DNA of 64,000 bases from Trichoplax adhaerens (lineage: Eukaryota; Placozoa; Uniplacotomia; Trichoplacea; Trichoplacidae), in the NCBI RefSeq assembly GCF_000150275.1, contig NW_002060959.1, positions 564,172 to 628,171 of the forward strand, read 5' to 3'. A program made the translations under genes and the position numbers. Positions within the stretch are counted from its first letter, which is position 1; every line of letters begins with the position of its first letter. The notes beneath the pieces were generated by a model. It did no database searches and was not told the origin of the DNA. It saw only the letters and a program-made list of their open reading frames with translations. Shown piece after piece: positions 49,488 to 60,999 of the stretch.

Positions 49488-52400
49488 CAATATCCCTGAC
49501 TAGTAACGGTAAGCTAAATGCAGTAAAGTCGGAATCATACGGATGTAGCAAAGTCAAGTATTTACAGGAATTTAAGAAGCACCTTCCACATACTTTTGAG
49601 AAATTATACCAATCTGTCAAGAAATTTGATACGCGAGAACAAGTTCATACAGAAAATCTTATTTACAAGATTAACTTTGATCCATCTATATTAAAATCAA
49701 CTGGGGTAAGTGCCACAAACCAGCTTTGCGACAAGGTTTACGTAAGCACAAATTTCTAAATTTCTAAATTTCTCGGGATTCAGTATCCCTTATTTACTCA
49801 CAAATACTAGGGCGCTTTTTCTTTTACGATACAAAATTAGACAACTGATTTTATTCAATGATCTACCGAGCTTAAATGCTTTTCGTTAGAAGTTAAAATT
49901 GATGAATCATCCGACAACAATACTTATCGATATAGATATTTACTGACTGATTTTATCTGACCGAACTACAGTATGTTCATTCACGAAGTTATCTCAATAC
50001 ATTTAATTTCTAGTATTAATCACAATTACAGTTGTAAGAGCTTGTATTGTATTCAATTACTTAACTAGAAATATGTTATAGGACAATATATAATTTGCTG
50101 TAACACATGACAACTTCAGTGATTCCGAATGTAAGTCACTCATTGTAATCATCGTATATAAATGTTAATTCGTTAAGTTTAGTCATTTAATTCTTTACGG
50201 TAGTTCGTACTGAGACAGTAAGATGTAAAGCTACTATGCTACTGGAAGTTGCAATCTGAAGTGCTGTAACTCATATATGCACATAATTTCCATATGCTGT
50301 ACCGTAAAGTGTGCCACATCAACAATCAAGGTAGTATTACAGCATGAATATTGCAGAATAATATTAAATAAATATGATAAATCTTCTATGAAGTTATGTA
50401 GAAAACTAGATTATGCTGAGGCCCCGGGTAAATAAAATAGTAGATTAGCGGTGTTTGATACACCCTATTAGTTGTTATGGGCATTACAGACAATTAGTGG
50501 ACAATGTTTTTAGACGTTAGTCGTAAAGGTTAAGTGCGACTACATCGCACCTTAGTAAGCCACATCAGCTCGTGTCAATAAATTGCGTTTATTGACCCAG
50601 AATGAACGATGGCTATCATACCTAACTAGTGGTCCTGCAATTGTAGGAGCCTTAATGAACGTAAAATAGAGTAAGGAATAGTATTGGGAAAGTTAAATAG
50701 AATTTCACTTAAATTGATTGGAACTGGGATTTGATAAACATATTTATCAATAATCCTTTCTAAGAATGTATGAAAGGCCAACTTCTTAGAGGAGGAGGGA
50801 GGTAGATAGCCTTGAGCTAGCTGTGTGTGTGTAGTTGCATTATATTAAGTTCTACTACTGTAATATTCAACAATAATATTTTAAGTAATAAGCTACATTT
50901 AGCCGCTACATTGAGGGCTGACTTCGTTGTGTAAATGGATATTATAGGGCTGGAAGTAGTACTTATTACGGGTTAAAACTGAAGATGCGAAATGACTTTT
51001 ATTACTGTATTCAAATCATTGCATAGCCTTCTTCCACATGAATTTAAAAGATAATTTATTGCACATTTTTTTAATTTAGCATTTTACTCGAAAACAAAAC
51101 TTACTGCTTGTAAATCTTAGATATGACTTCTCAGAATTAGCTCTAAAAAATTCCAGTTAGGAGGTGTAATCAATAAATAATTAAACCGCTATTTATTAAT
51201 GATCTGTAGCCTCACTAAGTTGAAATTAACAGAAATTAAGTACTGATCGGTTAACGCTTTAATTTGTATATTTGTTATGCTACATTACAGTCAGGAAACT
51301 GCTAAATATTGATTTTTTGAGTGGTATTTAGTGATCAGACACATCTGGCTACCTACCTCTATACCGTAGTTTAGATATACGTAATGTTCTAGTTGATACG
51401 CGATTATGCCATGTATCTTAGTCATTGTAGTGTGCATTACATTCAAGTTAGAATTACAACAGGTTGTTTCTATCCTACATCTAAAACGTTTTAATTTTAT
51501 GTCAGTATAACTGTTCTGTTGGTGCCGCTAATTAAATGTCATCATCTTGCTTTTATGTGCATTACTTTTGGAATCTGTCTAGACGCTACCTTCAAATATT
51601 GAAAATCTAAACATTGACTACCTAAATCATTACGTCAACGCGTCAGTACATAATATTGGAGTTAGTTTGATGAATTTAGGAATCTTACCTCAGCTTATAA
51701 CTGATGAAATACTGCGTGGACGACCTCACAATGGAACTCGTGTTCATCGATTGCGAACAATCTATTTGCAATTTAATCAGCTATTTCATAAGCTAATCCA
51801 CTTTGTAAGTTTGACTTTATCCACGTAAAATTTTAGCACTATGTGATTTGTAATGATGTATGACGGCTGATGCGGAAGTAACCTTTGTAATAAAGTAATC
51901 AGGTTGTCCAAGTTTTATCATTATCTTAATAAAAGAACGTTAAATTATTGTGCTAACTGAGATTGTAATACCTTCATTAACATCCGTAGATTAGACCACG
52001 TGAATGCTCTGATAAGGTTGCTAAGGAAGTCATGGCCAGTCTTGAGGTAGTATTATTAATTCTTTGGATACAATTTCAACGAAATAGGTGTAACTTACTT
52101 AGAGGCATTAACTAATTGATAATCCTCAGTGGCTCATTATTCTCGTTCAGTAAATAAACAGAATAGATTTATTGCTTACATACGAAACTTAATAATCGAC
52201 TGTTGATAGAAACAATTGCAAAAATGGATACGAAAAAGCTATTTTGAATTACATTTTAAATATTTTTAGTGGAAGAAGGACAATATAATCCACGTTAGTA
52301 ACCAAAGGAATCATACTTCATTAATTCAGTAAAAGAATTAGTTTCTATATAGACAATAGTTAAGATCTACAGTTTCAAAAAGAAAGCAGAGCAACTTGCT

Positions 52401-52704
52401 GGCTGTTTAAGTAAACAATATGATAACAGAAAAAATTGCAGTAGTTAAAAATCCTTCATGTTAAATAATTTACCAGATCATATTATATTCTTATATGAAC
52501 GATGTTTGTTATTACAGTAGTGCTGCATATATAATCGCAAATATACTTTGGGTCATGAATTATCTCTTTCCGTGTTAGGCTAAAAGATGTAGCTTGCAGC
52601 AAAAAATGAAATCGCAATTCAGATCCTTTCAACAGAAAACTTTAATGGCATTCCTAGAAGGTATTGTCAGGGACATCAAGGGCATATTAATGATTGCAGA
52701 TTAA
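49488..52704 (+). CDS. Small helical-protein family, member 3 (exons 1-4; first exon unresolved)
   Basis: Exons: 49488-49705, 51583-51804 (74 codons), 51990-52046 (19 codons), 52579-52704 (41 codons plus TAA). Exon 1 follows a good acceptor (TTTTTCTAG|CA) and enters with two bases of a codon, so an upstream exon is required. A candidate is ATG 49248 (MLLFINAL, then A|GTTGAA). Later introns are phase 0. Exon 1 has GCSKVKYLQEFKKHL; exon 2 has NHYVNASVHNIG and LGILPQL; exon 3 is IRPRECSDKVAKEVMASLE; exon 4 starts AKRCSLQQKM and ends GIVRDIKGILMIAD. Exons 2 and 3 are identical in length to those of member 2. The visible protein is about 206 aa. An Asn-Ala-Ser in exon 2 and an Asn-Gly-Thr are possible glycosylation sites if it is secreted. 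Function unknown. Confidence 0.75.
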
Positions 52705-52973
52705 GTTTAAGCAACAACAACGTAAAATAATCCTCAATTGTAGTCTTTTCTATACATATGCACATAATATGTATCAAGAAGCACCTTTAAATAAATCTGT
52801 ACCGCAAAGCTTCGAAGAACGGATAAATTCTTGTTATAGCTAAATTGATTTAGCATTTAGTTCTATCGCTATGAGCCTGTCTTCATACTCTGAATAAAAT
52901 CCATTATGATTTCGCTATTAAACTATTCTTATGATTTTGGGATGTACAAATTTCCTACTAAATGAAATATCGT

Positions 52974-53543
52974 TGTAAAGCAACTTAGCGTTGTGATTGT
53001 AGACTATTAACCATATTTAGTATGATGTACGGTAGTGTCTTTTCTATATTTATCTTATAATATCTTTAGTAGCCTATAATTATAGACCGTAAGCATAGAC
53101 TATATGCTAGAGTGCATATGACCATATAAATATCGCGCAGTAAGGTGTTGAGCTAATAATAAGGTTAGAGGTAGAATAACAATTGTAAACCATATATTAG
53201 GACATGCTTAGTACATTTTACTTTGAGTGGTAGGGATAATTTCTACGAAAATACGATAATCATATCCTTGTTGGACTAATGATGGTTCGCTGTAAAATAT
53301 TGTGACTAATAATAAGCTGAATATGTATAAATATGATAGAATCCTACTATGCTAATTGTAGCGGCGAAGGCTACGGAGAGTATAAAAGCAGGAGACATTA
53401 GATTATCTGGTTGTTCTTTCTAGAAGTCTTTCAGAAGTTGTATTCGGCTAGAGTAGAGCTGTGTGTAGCTAGTCTTTGTATTAGATCTAATAAAGTTCTA
53501 ATTTTCTACAACTTTAAAATTTTCGTGATTGGATTCTATCACA
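52974..53543 (+). mobile_element. Solo LTR, family B, copy 2
   Basis: It starts TGTAAAGCAACTTAGCG and ends TTCTATCACA, closely matching copy 1 along its length. A TATAAAAG box lies near 53380 and AATAAAG near 53489. Flanking pentamers ATCGT/GTTGT agree at three of five positions, so the target duplication is weak. It lies 270 bp past the stop of small-family member 3. Confidence 0.85.
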
Positions 53544-55661
53544 GTTGTACACTTGCATCGTACGAAACTCTCATTACTTATTAAATCTGCAATTTTTTTA
53601 GTTAAATATTAGATTTTAATAAGACTTCACCGTGCTGTTTATGATTTAATAATTACCGGTACCTCTAGAATTTCATTAATTTTCTGTAATTTTTTCTGGC
53701 GTTGAAAAACAAAAGTTCTATTTAAAAAAGTGCAAATATTAATCAAGAGTAATTAAATCTTGGTAATTACAAGATAATAGATATTGTAAATCATTAATCG
53801 TATTACTCAAGGTATGATAAAAAAATGTATTTTCGACGAATTACTTGTCTTTGCAAATTTAAAGAAGTTGTCGTAAAATTGATATTATTACTTTCCCCTT
53901 TCAAAAATTTAACTTTTGCGAGGAATTAGGAAAGATGAATATGGTAGTCACTGATATTGAAATTGAAATAAAATAATTTTAGCTGAAGGTTAATCAAATC
54001 TATAGGTTTATTGGGAAATTGCATTCGGGTTTTGCAAAGAAATGAATAATAAATTATAATAATGAGCAGTCGATCAAATTAAAATTGTCCATTAGATAAG
54101 TAAGGTAAGCGTCTTACTGAATGATAAAATAATAAATTCTTTAATTGCAAAATAGGTGTATACTTTATAGCTGAAATTAACTTCTTTGTATAAATATTCA
54201 TAATAGCTATTCATATTTCCTTCCAAAATAGCTTTCTATAACACTTTAGAATCTCATGTTCGATGAAAAGCTACTGTTTCTTAAACAGATAAAAGGTAAG
54301 TTTTAATAAACCAGACCTGTACCAAGGATTATTGATATTACAAATTAGCTCTTTTTGACCGATAAAATATTATCCCTACGGTAAGATAAACATAATTTGT
54401 CGGTTTATCGATTTAATAAGTATATTAAATGTTAATAATATAAGTATTTATGTATGTGAAATAGAAAATTAATATAAAAGCTACTACGAAAAAATATTCT
54501 ATAATAAAGTCAAAAACTTAAGCTATATCGGGTAAATTATAATTAAATACATTGATTAGACTACTAAAATAATTTTTCCAGCAAAATCCCCATTTACGTG
54601 GCAGCAAAAAAAAAATTGATATATAAAATCGTACATTAAATAATTGGCTTATAAACCATTTTAGTAAGGATATTTTAGGGTAAGTGCTTAAATCGGTATG
54701 ACAAATAAAATATTTCTTCATTTCCAAAACTCTAATGAAGTTCTTACCTATATCCAGTGAAAGTACTTCCATAACATTCATGAATAGTCACGTCAATTAA
54801 CGCAAACCATGAGTAAAATGACAACTTTTGACTGGTTAGGTAAGGTACTGCTTTGTTTAGGCTAAATTAGCGGCAATTTCAAAGCGTTTATTTGTCGAAG
54901 TAATTTGTTAGCAAACAACTTTAAAGTAATGTTAGCGATTTCGAACCACATTAACCATTAAATGCAGTCGTTCAAGTTTTCAAATTGAATCAATACTTCC
55001 ACAACAATTAACCAATTATTCGTAATTCATTACATAGTCTCTATTAATCCATTATGTGATATAGTAATCATCTTTCGACAACAAAGTTGAATTTCTACTA
55101 CGGAAATATTTCTTTTGCAACATTTTTATTCACTAATTACTGAAGTTACTTAAAGTTATATTGTTGCCTATTCTACTAGTGAAAAGAGCATGGCAATAGT
55201 AATTTTACTTGCTTTAAAAAAATTTAAAATGTCAGATGTTACAATATTTAGAATGATAAATTAACGTTGGTATACCTCGATGGCGAAAAGTTTTTCTGAA
55301 ACATGAAGAAAAAAATAACTGTTAGAGTAATAAGTCTAACAATTAAACATAAAATTTCAGCAAACTTGCTTGGATACAATGAGAAACGTGGAAAATAAAT
55401 CATCGATCATAATTATGAAGGTGAATTCACCTTCGAAATGTATAAAGCGATCTGCACGATTGATTCCTAAGGGATTCTAATTTAAACTTGCATATCAGAA
55501 TTTTAGTTACTTATATTTTAGTTTCAATAAAATTCTAATGTAGATATCACTCATTGTAAAGATTTAATTTGAACTTTACCACATTTACTTTTACCTAATT
55601 TAATTCTCTGTTGGTGTGAATACTTGCAACAACTTAAAGTATTCCTTATTTTCTTTAGCAG
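53544..55661. other. A+T-rich intergenic DNA
   Basis: No supported gene. An 87-codon minus-strand frame at 54518-54781 has no recognised feature. Exon 1 of the fourth small-family member should be here but was not found. Confidence 0.4.
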
Positions 55662-56207
55662 CTATAAAAGGAAGTAAAAATAATGGTGTTGAATATTATA
55701 ATTATTTAAGAAACTTGACTGGAAACATGGGCCAAGTTGCTGCTAATTGCGGTCTCCTAGATCAACTTACTATTTGCCAGATAGCTACTAGGGGAAATAT
55801 ATTTCATCATATTAATGAAGTTAGGCATCACTTTGGCGAATTAATGAGTAACTTATTTCTCTTAGTAAGATTAATATCATTCGTAATTTATTTACATGCT
55901 TCTTATGCCATCCAATCATTTAATCTATTAAAGTTTCTCATCGTACTTATTTTTGCCCGTAAACTTCACGTTGTAGTAGGCACTAGTATAGATATTGTAG
56001 GCAATAAATTACAGTCAAATGTTACAATAACGTCTCTTGCTGCTACGAAATAAATTGAAATCTAGCATTGGATTTGTTGAAAATTAACCAGGTGGCTACC
56101 TTTCTGGCATTTAGATTAAAGGTCTAAAAAATCCGAAATGCGACGATCAGTCCCATAACATATCCGATACTGCTCTAAATTTAAATTTTAATAAGAAAAT
56201 TTTTTGA
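55662..56207 (+). pseudogene. Small helical-protein family, member 4 (diverged or truncated)
   Basis: The exon-2 equivalent at 55662-55864 reads AIKGSKNNGVEYYNYLRNLT, then GNMGQVAANCGLLDQL and ends ELMSNLFLL|GTAAGA. It ends at the same place in the alignment as exon 2 of the other members. A second piece at 56115-56207 follows an acceptor (GGCATTTAG|ATT) in phase 0. It reads IKGLKNPKCDDQSHNIS and runs to TGA with no donor; the cysteine may correspond to that of RPREC. Exon 2 enters in phase 1, not phase 0 as in the others, and exons 1 and 4 are missing. The uninterrupted 145-codon frame from 55616 runs through the intron. It is probably a decayed or rearranged copy. Confidence 0.5.
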
Positions 56208-56904
56208 TTTACAACCATGATCTTCTGTTTGTACTGTAAGTAAACTTCGTAAATTTGGGCAAACTACGATTCAATCAAAGTAGGGCATTCATTTTCTCAC
56301 ACGTACGCTATACATATTATCGATTTCAAGAATAATTGCATCAGTTTGGGAGAAAGGTTGAAGTGCATTAAATTTATTTACCAGGCATAATATAAGAAGT
56401 ATGAGTACTGCATTGATCATGATCTGCACAGAAGCAGATTGCTTAGTTGTCATTATAAGGGTTAAATTTATTAATTTATTACTGAATTATAATTGACATC
56501 ACTGATATAAATAGTATAGCAAAAAATTAGGGATTGATACAACGCAGTATAATGACGCAGCATAAAGTATTTATTCTAAGTTTTTAGGATCTTCAGGATT
56601 ATTTTTTATTAATACGCCTACGTGCAAATTAAAATGATAATTCATACTTTTTTTATTGCATGATTCTGGTATTGTTCATACTAATTCGTTGGATTATAAT
56701 ATAGATTGCGTTTATATCATGGATTTGCAACCCTCCAAAAGAAGCGGAAAACGAGCTTTTCAATGGAAATGACATCCAGGCTAGCAACCTTATGAATGAC
56801 ATCGAATCTTAGTATTACCGAAAATTAAAATATTTGCCAATAACTAAGCAAATTGCGAATAAAACTGTTACCTTACCTCTTTCTTAACCAATATAATTTG
56901 AGGC
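56208..56904. other. A+T-rich intergenic DNA
   Basis: No feature noticed between the fourth small-family member and the next LTR. Confidence 0.4.
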
Positions 56905-57454
56905 TGTAATGAAACTAGTATTGTGATTGTAGACTGTTAGCCATGTGTAGTATAATGTACGGTAGATGTTTATCCTAAGAGATATTTGGTAGCTATAACT
57001 ATAGACTGTAGTGGTATAGACTCTATGCTAGAGTACATATGACTATATACAGTAAGGTGTTGAGTTATTAATAAGGCTATAGGTAAAAATAGAACTGTAA
57101 ATCTTACATTAGGATATGGTTAATTCATTGTACTTTGGCTGGTGTGAATAATGTCTACGTAAGTACTGTAGTCTTATCCATATTGGATTAATGATGGTCC
57201 GCAGTAGAATTGTGTTACTAAGAATAATTTACTATGTGTAAAATAAGGTAAAAGGTTGCCATGCAGATTGTAGCTGCGAATGCTACGAAAAGTATAAAAG
57301 CATGCAACTTTAGATTATTCTGTTAGTTCGTTCTAGATGTCTTTAGTAGTAGTATTAGGCTAGTGTAGAGCTGTGCGTAGTTAATCTTTGTATAAGATTC
57401 AATAAAACCCTTGTTTTTCTAAAATTTGGAATCTCGTGATCGGTATATATCACA
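56905..57454 (+). mobile_element. Solo LTR, family B, copy 3 (diverged)
   Basis: It starts TGTAATGAAACTAGTATTG and ends GGTATATATCACA. It carries the same ordered motifs as copies 1 and 2, including TATAAAAG near 57292 and CAATAAAACC near 57400. Target duplications GAGGC (56900-56904) and GAAGC (57455-57459) match at four of five positions. It lacks several segments and differs at many sites, so it is older or from a subfamily. Confidence 0.85.
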
Positions 57455-57762
57455 GAAGCAGATAGATTAGGCAAGCTAGGCCGACTCTTTGAAAGTAAAT
57501 GAAGTATTACAGTTATGACATGATGGCAGCAAATAAATCCGATTTTGAATATCCTAGTATTTTACAAAGCTAAATTAAAGGACTGCTGAAAATAGTGTTA
57601 ACAGCACATCTCTCTTATTTTCAAAGTGGCGTAAACTAAAAATTTATAAATCAATAAAAATGCATAAAGCAAGTCAGTAATTCATGCCAAATGTATAGGT
57701 TTTTCATAAAAAATTTTTAATATAACAGAGATTTTGTCCAGCGTAAATTCAGATAATGGTCA

Positions 57763-58791
57763 TGTGATAAAATCCGATCAAGAAAATTCGAATTTGTAGA
57801 AAATTAGAACTTTTATTAGATCTAATGTGATGGAGGGTTCGATATCTCAGAGGATTGAGATTTAGTCGCCATTTACAATTATTACAACAATGGGTTTATA
57901 AAAGTTATGCATTATTGTAGGTTAGTAATGTGAAGTACAGTGAGGTAGTTACGGTAGATCAGCGTGCAAGCTGTCGTGAGTAACGAGTAGAAGTATTAGA
58001 CTGTGAGAGACTACCAAGAAGACTAACTGAGAGGCTAATGAACTCTGAGATAGAAATCGCCGGTATTTATAGTTTTAAAGATAGAGCACATGCAGAGAAT
58101 AGGATTGTGGAATTAGATACAACATATACCATAACAGGTTACAAAATAGCAGATGATTGTAGAAAACAGCGAGTACCGTAATAACTAAATACAGTAGTCT
58201 ATATATGAATGTAGAGTAAGCGGACTGTAGATCTGTCTAAATATAAGAGCAATACAACATGTCTATATTCAAGAGTAGAATATAGTTACAGTATATTCTA
58301 AATACACTACATGTAATACAAAGATTAGCTACACACAGCTCTACTCTAGACGAATGTAACCACTAAAAGACTTCTACAAAGAACAGTCAGATATTCTAAT
58401 ATCGCTTGCTTTTTATATTCTCCCTAGCTTTGTAGCTACAATAAGCATAGCAGCATTTTACCTTATTTTACATATAATCATATTATTACTAGCAACACGA
58501 TTTTACAGCGGACCATCGTTAATCCAATACGGAAACAATTACAGTATTTGCATAGACATTATTCCTACTACTCAAAGTACAATGAACTAACCATATCCTA
58601 ACATATGACTTACAGTTCCACATTTTATTTCTAGCCTTACTATTAGCTCAACATCCTGCTGTATATAGCTATCTGTCCTTTAGCATATAGGCTACCATTA
58701 CAGTCTATAATTAAGAGCTACTGTTAGCGATAACGATATATCATACTAAACATGGGTATAGTCTACAATCACAATACTAAGTTACTTTATA
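57763..58791 (-). mobile_element. Solo LTR, family B, copy 4, inverted and interrupted
   Basis: Read on the minus strand it starts TATAAAGTAACTTAG and ends GATTTTATCACA. It is interrupted by a second element at 57826-58311; removing that restores a continuous family B sequence across ATTAGATCTAA|TACAAAG. Outer target duplications GGTCA (57758-57762) and GGCCA (58792-58796) match at four of five positions. Confidence 0.85.
57826..58311 (-). mobile_element. Solo LTR-like element, family C, nested in family B copy
   Basis: It starts TGTGATGGAGGG and ends CACTACA on the plus strand, so the minus strand also reads TG...CA. It is flanked by TCTAA (57821-57825) and TGTAA (58312-58316), four of five identical, duplicating the LTR sequence it entered. 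The minus strand has a TATAAATA box near 58057 and ends CCTCCATCACA, similar to the family B end. About 486 bp. No copy elsewhere in the window. Confidence 0.75.
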
Positions 58792-58796
58792 GGCCA

Positions 58797-60380
58797 CTTC
58801 TAAGAATCTGCATATATTGATAAGTTCCCTAATAATATAATCATTTAGAACTAGTGGCGGTGTGAAAATATCTAGCAGGCAAGATTTCATGAAGCCAGAA
58901 AGAAGAGCATCATTCAAATAGCAATTGAATTGAAATGAGACTAAGTAGTGTTCACGTTATCAATTCCCTTTGATATCGTATTGTAAGAATCGCAAAAGAA
59001 CGAATCTAATATTTTCAGAGTCTTATATTTTTACTGCAACTTTATGCCAATACTCATATAGCATAAACACGTAGTTGTCCTTAAATCCATTGCAATATCC
59101 ATCGTCATCAAGTAATATGGAATGTAGTTTTATTATCAGCCGCTAATTTATCGCGCTGCGACTACTTTAAATGAAATAGAATTGTATAATTTTCGAAATT
59201 AAAATAGCAATGCCATGATTTCTGTTACCTAATCTGCTGTAATAGACATCATATTATTACCTGGTAATACGTTATACGCTATAATTTTTTTTAAGTCATC
59301 GATGTATTCCTTTCAAATGTCAAGCAAATCGGTATACCGAATTACATTTAAATCTTACCGCCTTTTCCCTATATCATGTAACCGATAATTGATATGGACG
59401 TATAATTAATGCACTTAAATTAGTTTTACGTCCCTGCAACGTCATGAAATACGATATGATAACAAGAAATTTAATTTATTAAAAGAAATATTTTAATTGC
59501 GCTTCAGTCGCCCACTTCGAAGGAAATGGATAGCTTGGACAATTATCCAAACAAAACTTTTTATTCGTTAATGAGATTATCTGACGATAACTGCATTTAG
59601 TGATTTGAGAATTCAAACTGTTTCTTGGCTAGAATTTGATCAACGATCATTATCTTAGCTATCTACGCGACTGTTGTGTAAATAAAAGATTTTACGGGAA
59701 TTAGCTCATATATTTCTTAATCGACCGAAAATCTCCCGTTAAGTTCATGATTTTGCCAAGATAACTCAAATTGCCGCTGCTACGTATGAGCCATTACCAG
59801 AAGTTTAATAACGCGTATTTTGTAAGCCAACGTCAAATGAAATATTTTAATCTCCCTCGCTTTCAATTTACAACAATGGCATTAACCTTTGTGTAAAGCA
59901 ACAATATTAATCTTTTTATTATTTTACATATTCAACTTAACATTTTAACAAGATTCCATTGTGAAGCATTTTCAGAATTTTGGCAGTAAGATAAGAAGGA
60001 TGCTAGTTATCATCACCGGCTAAATCTTGAAAGGGTATTTCCGTTTACCAATGTCAATAAATTAGTTACAGGTATATCTTCGTAAATTAATAATAATGAA
60101 TTTTTAAAGCTGATGATACCCATAATAGTTACTGACTTGCATATTTTTTGGATTTTTTATTATTAAATGGTGCAAAGCAGTTTTCTAAAACGGATCTTAA
60201 ATACTCAAACGTTATGATTAATAGAGCAACTTTCGTTTTTCTTTCTACTAAGTAGCGGAGAAATCGGCTAAAATATCGAAATGAAGTTATAAGCACAATT
60301 AACTGATTCATCCGCATAAATTTAAAGATTGCGGCCAATACAACCAACTACTTAGTACAATAAATCTTTAACGATATTGC
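58797..60380. other. A+T-rich intergenic DNA with one dispersed-repeat fragment
   Basis: No supported gene. The 72-codon minus-strand frame at 60129-60347 includes the 36-bp repeat at 60163-60198 and has no recognisable domain. Confidence 0.4.
60163..60198. repeat. 36-bp dispersed repeat, copy 2
   Basis: TTAAATGGTGCAAAGCAG followed by TTTTCTAAAACGGATCTT; one mismatch to 33884-33919. The frame across it on the minus strand stays open in both places. Confidence 0.85.
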
Positions 60381-60840
60381 CAGTAATTTAATAAATTTGA
60401 AATTGAATGAGATAAAAAATCAGCACCTAATTTAACAAACCATTTTAAATACTCTAACTGCTTTATAATGAAAGATGTCAAAGGTGAAGAAAATAACTAA
60501 AACAAAACATCTATTCAATGCAATAATTCTGTAGCGATATCATCAGTCATTTCATATATTTGAAACTGAGAGAAATAAAAGTCAGTAATTTAATACGTCT
60601 TATTTAGCAGTTCAGCTGCTGTATAATGTAGCACGCCTTCTTAAATACTCCAACTGCTTTAAATAATAAGAACTGTCAAAGGTGAAGATTATAACTAATA
60701 CAAAGCATCTATTCCATACAATAATTCTATAATCATATCATCAGTCATTTTATAAATTTAAAACCGAGGGAAGTCAGTAATTTAATACGCCTTATTCAAC
60801 GTTACAGCCGCTATATAATAAGAGATGTCAAATTTTCAAT
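60381..60840. repeat. Three-copy diverged tandem repeat, about 163-198 bp units
   Basis: Units start with CAGTAATTTAATAAATTTGA or CAGTCATTTCATATATTTGA-like sequence at about 60381, 60544 and 60742. They include TTAAATACTC(T/C)AACTGCTTT, GTCAAAGGTGAAGA and CATCTATTC, then GCAATAATTCT or ACAATAATTCT. The last unit is partial. No coding content. Confidence 0.85.
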
Positions 60841-60999
60841 GCAGGCAACGACGTAGAGTGACTGTGCAAGCTTTTGTGTTACTACTATATTAAAGCTATT
60901 GAAAGGTGTTTACTCGCAATTTCTTATTATTTATGTTTGTGTTATAATTAGAAACATTGCAAATTTATTTTTATTAACCTAACAAAACCATGTCTTAAC

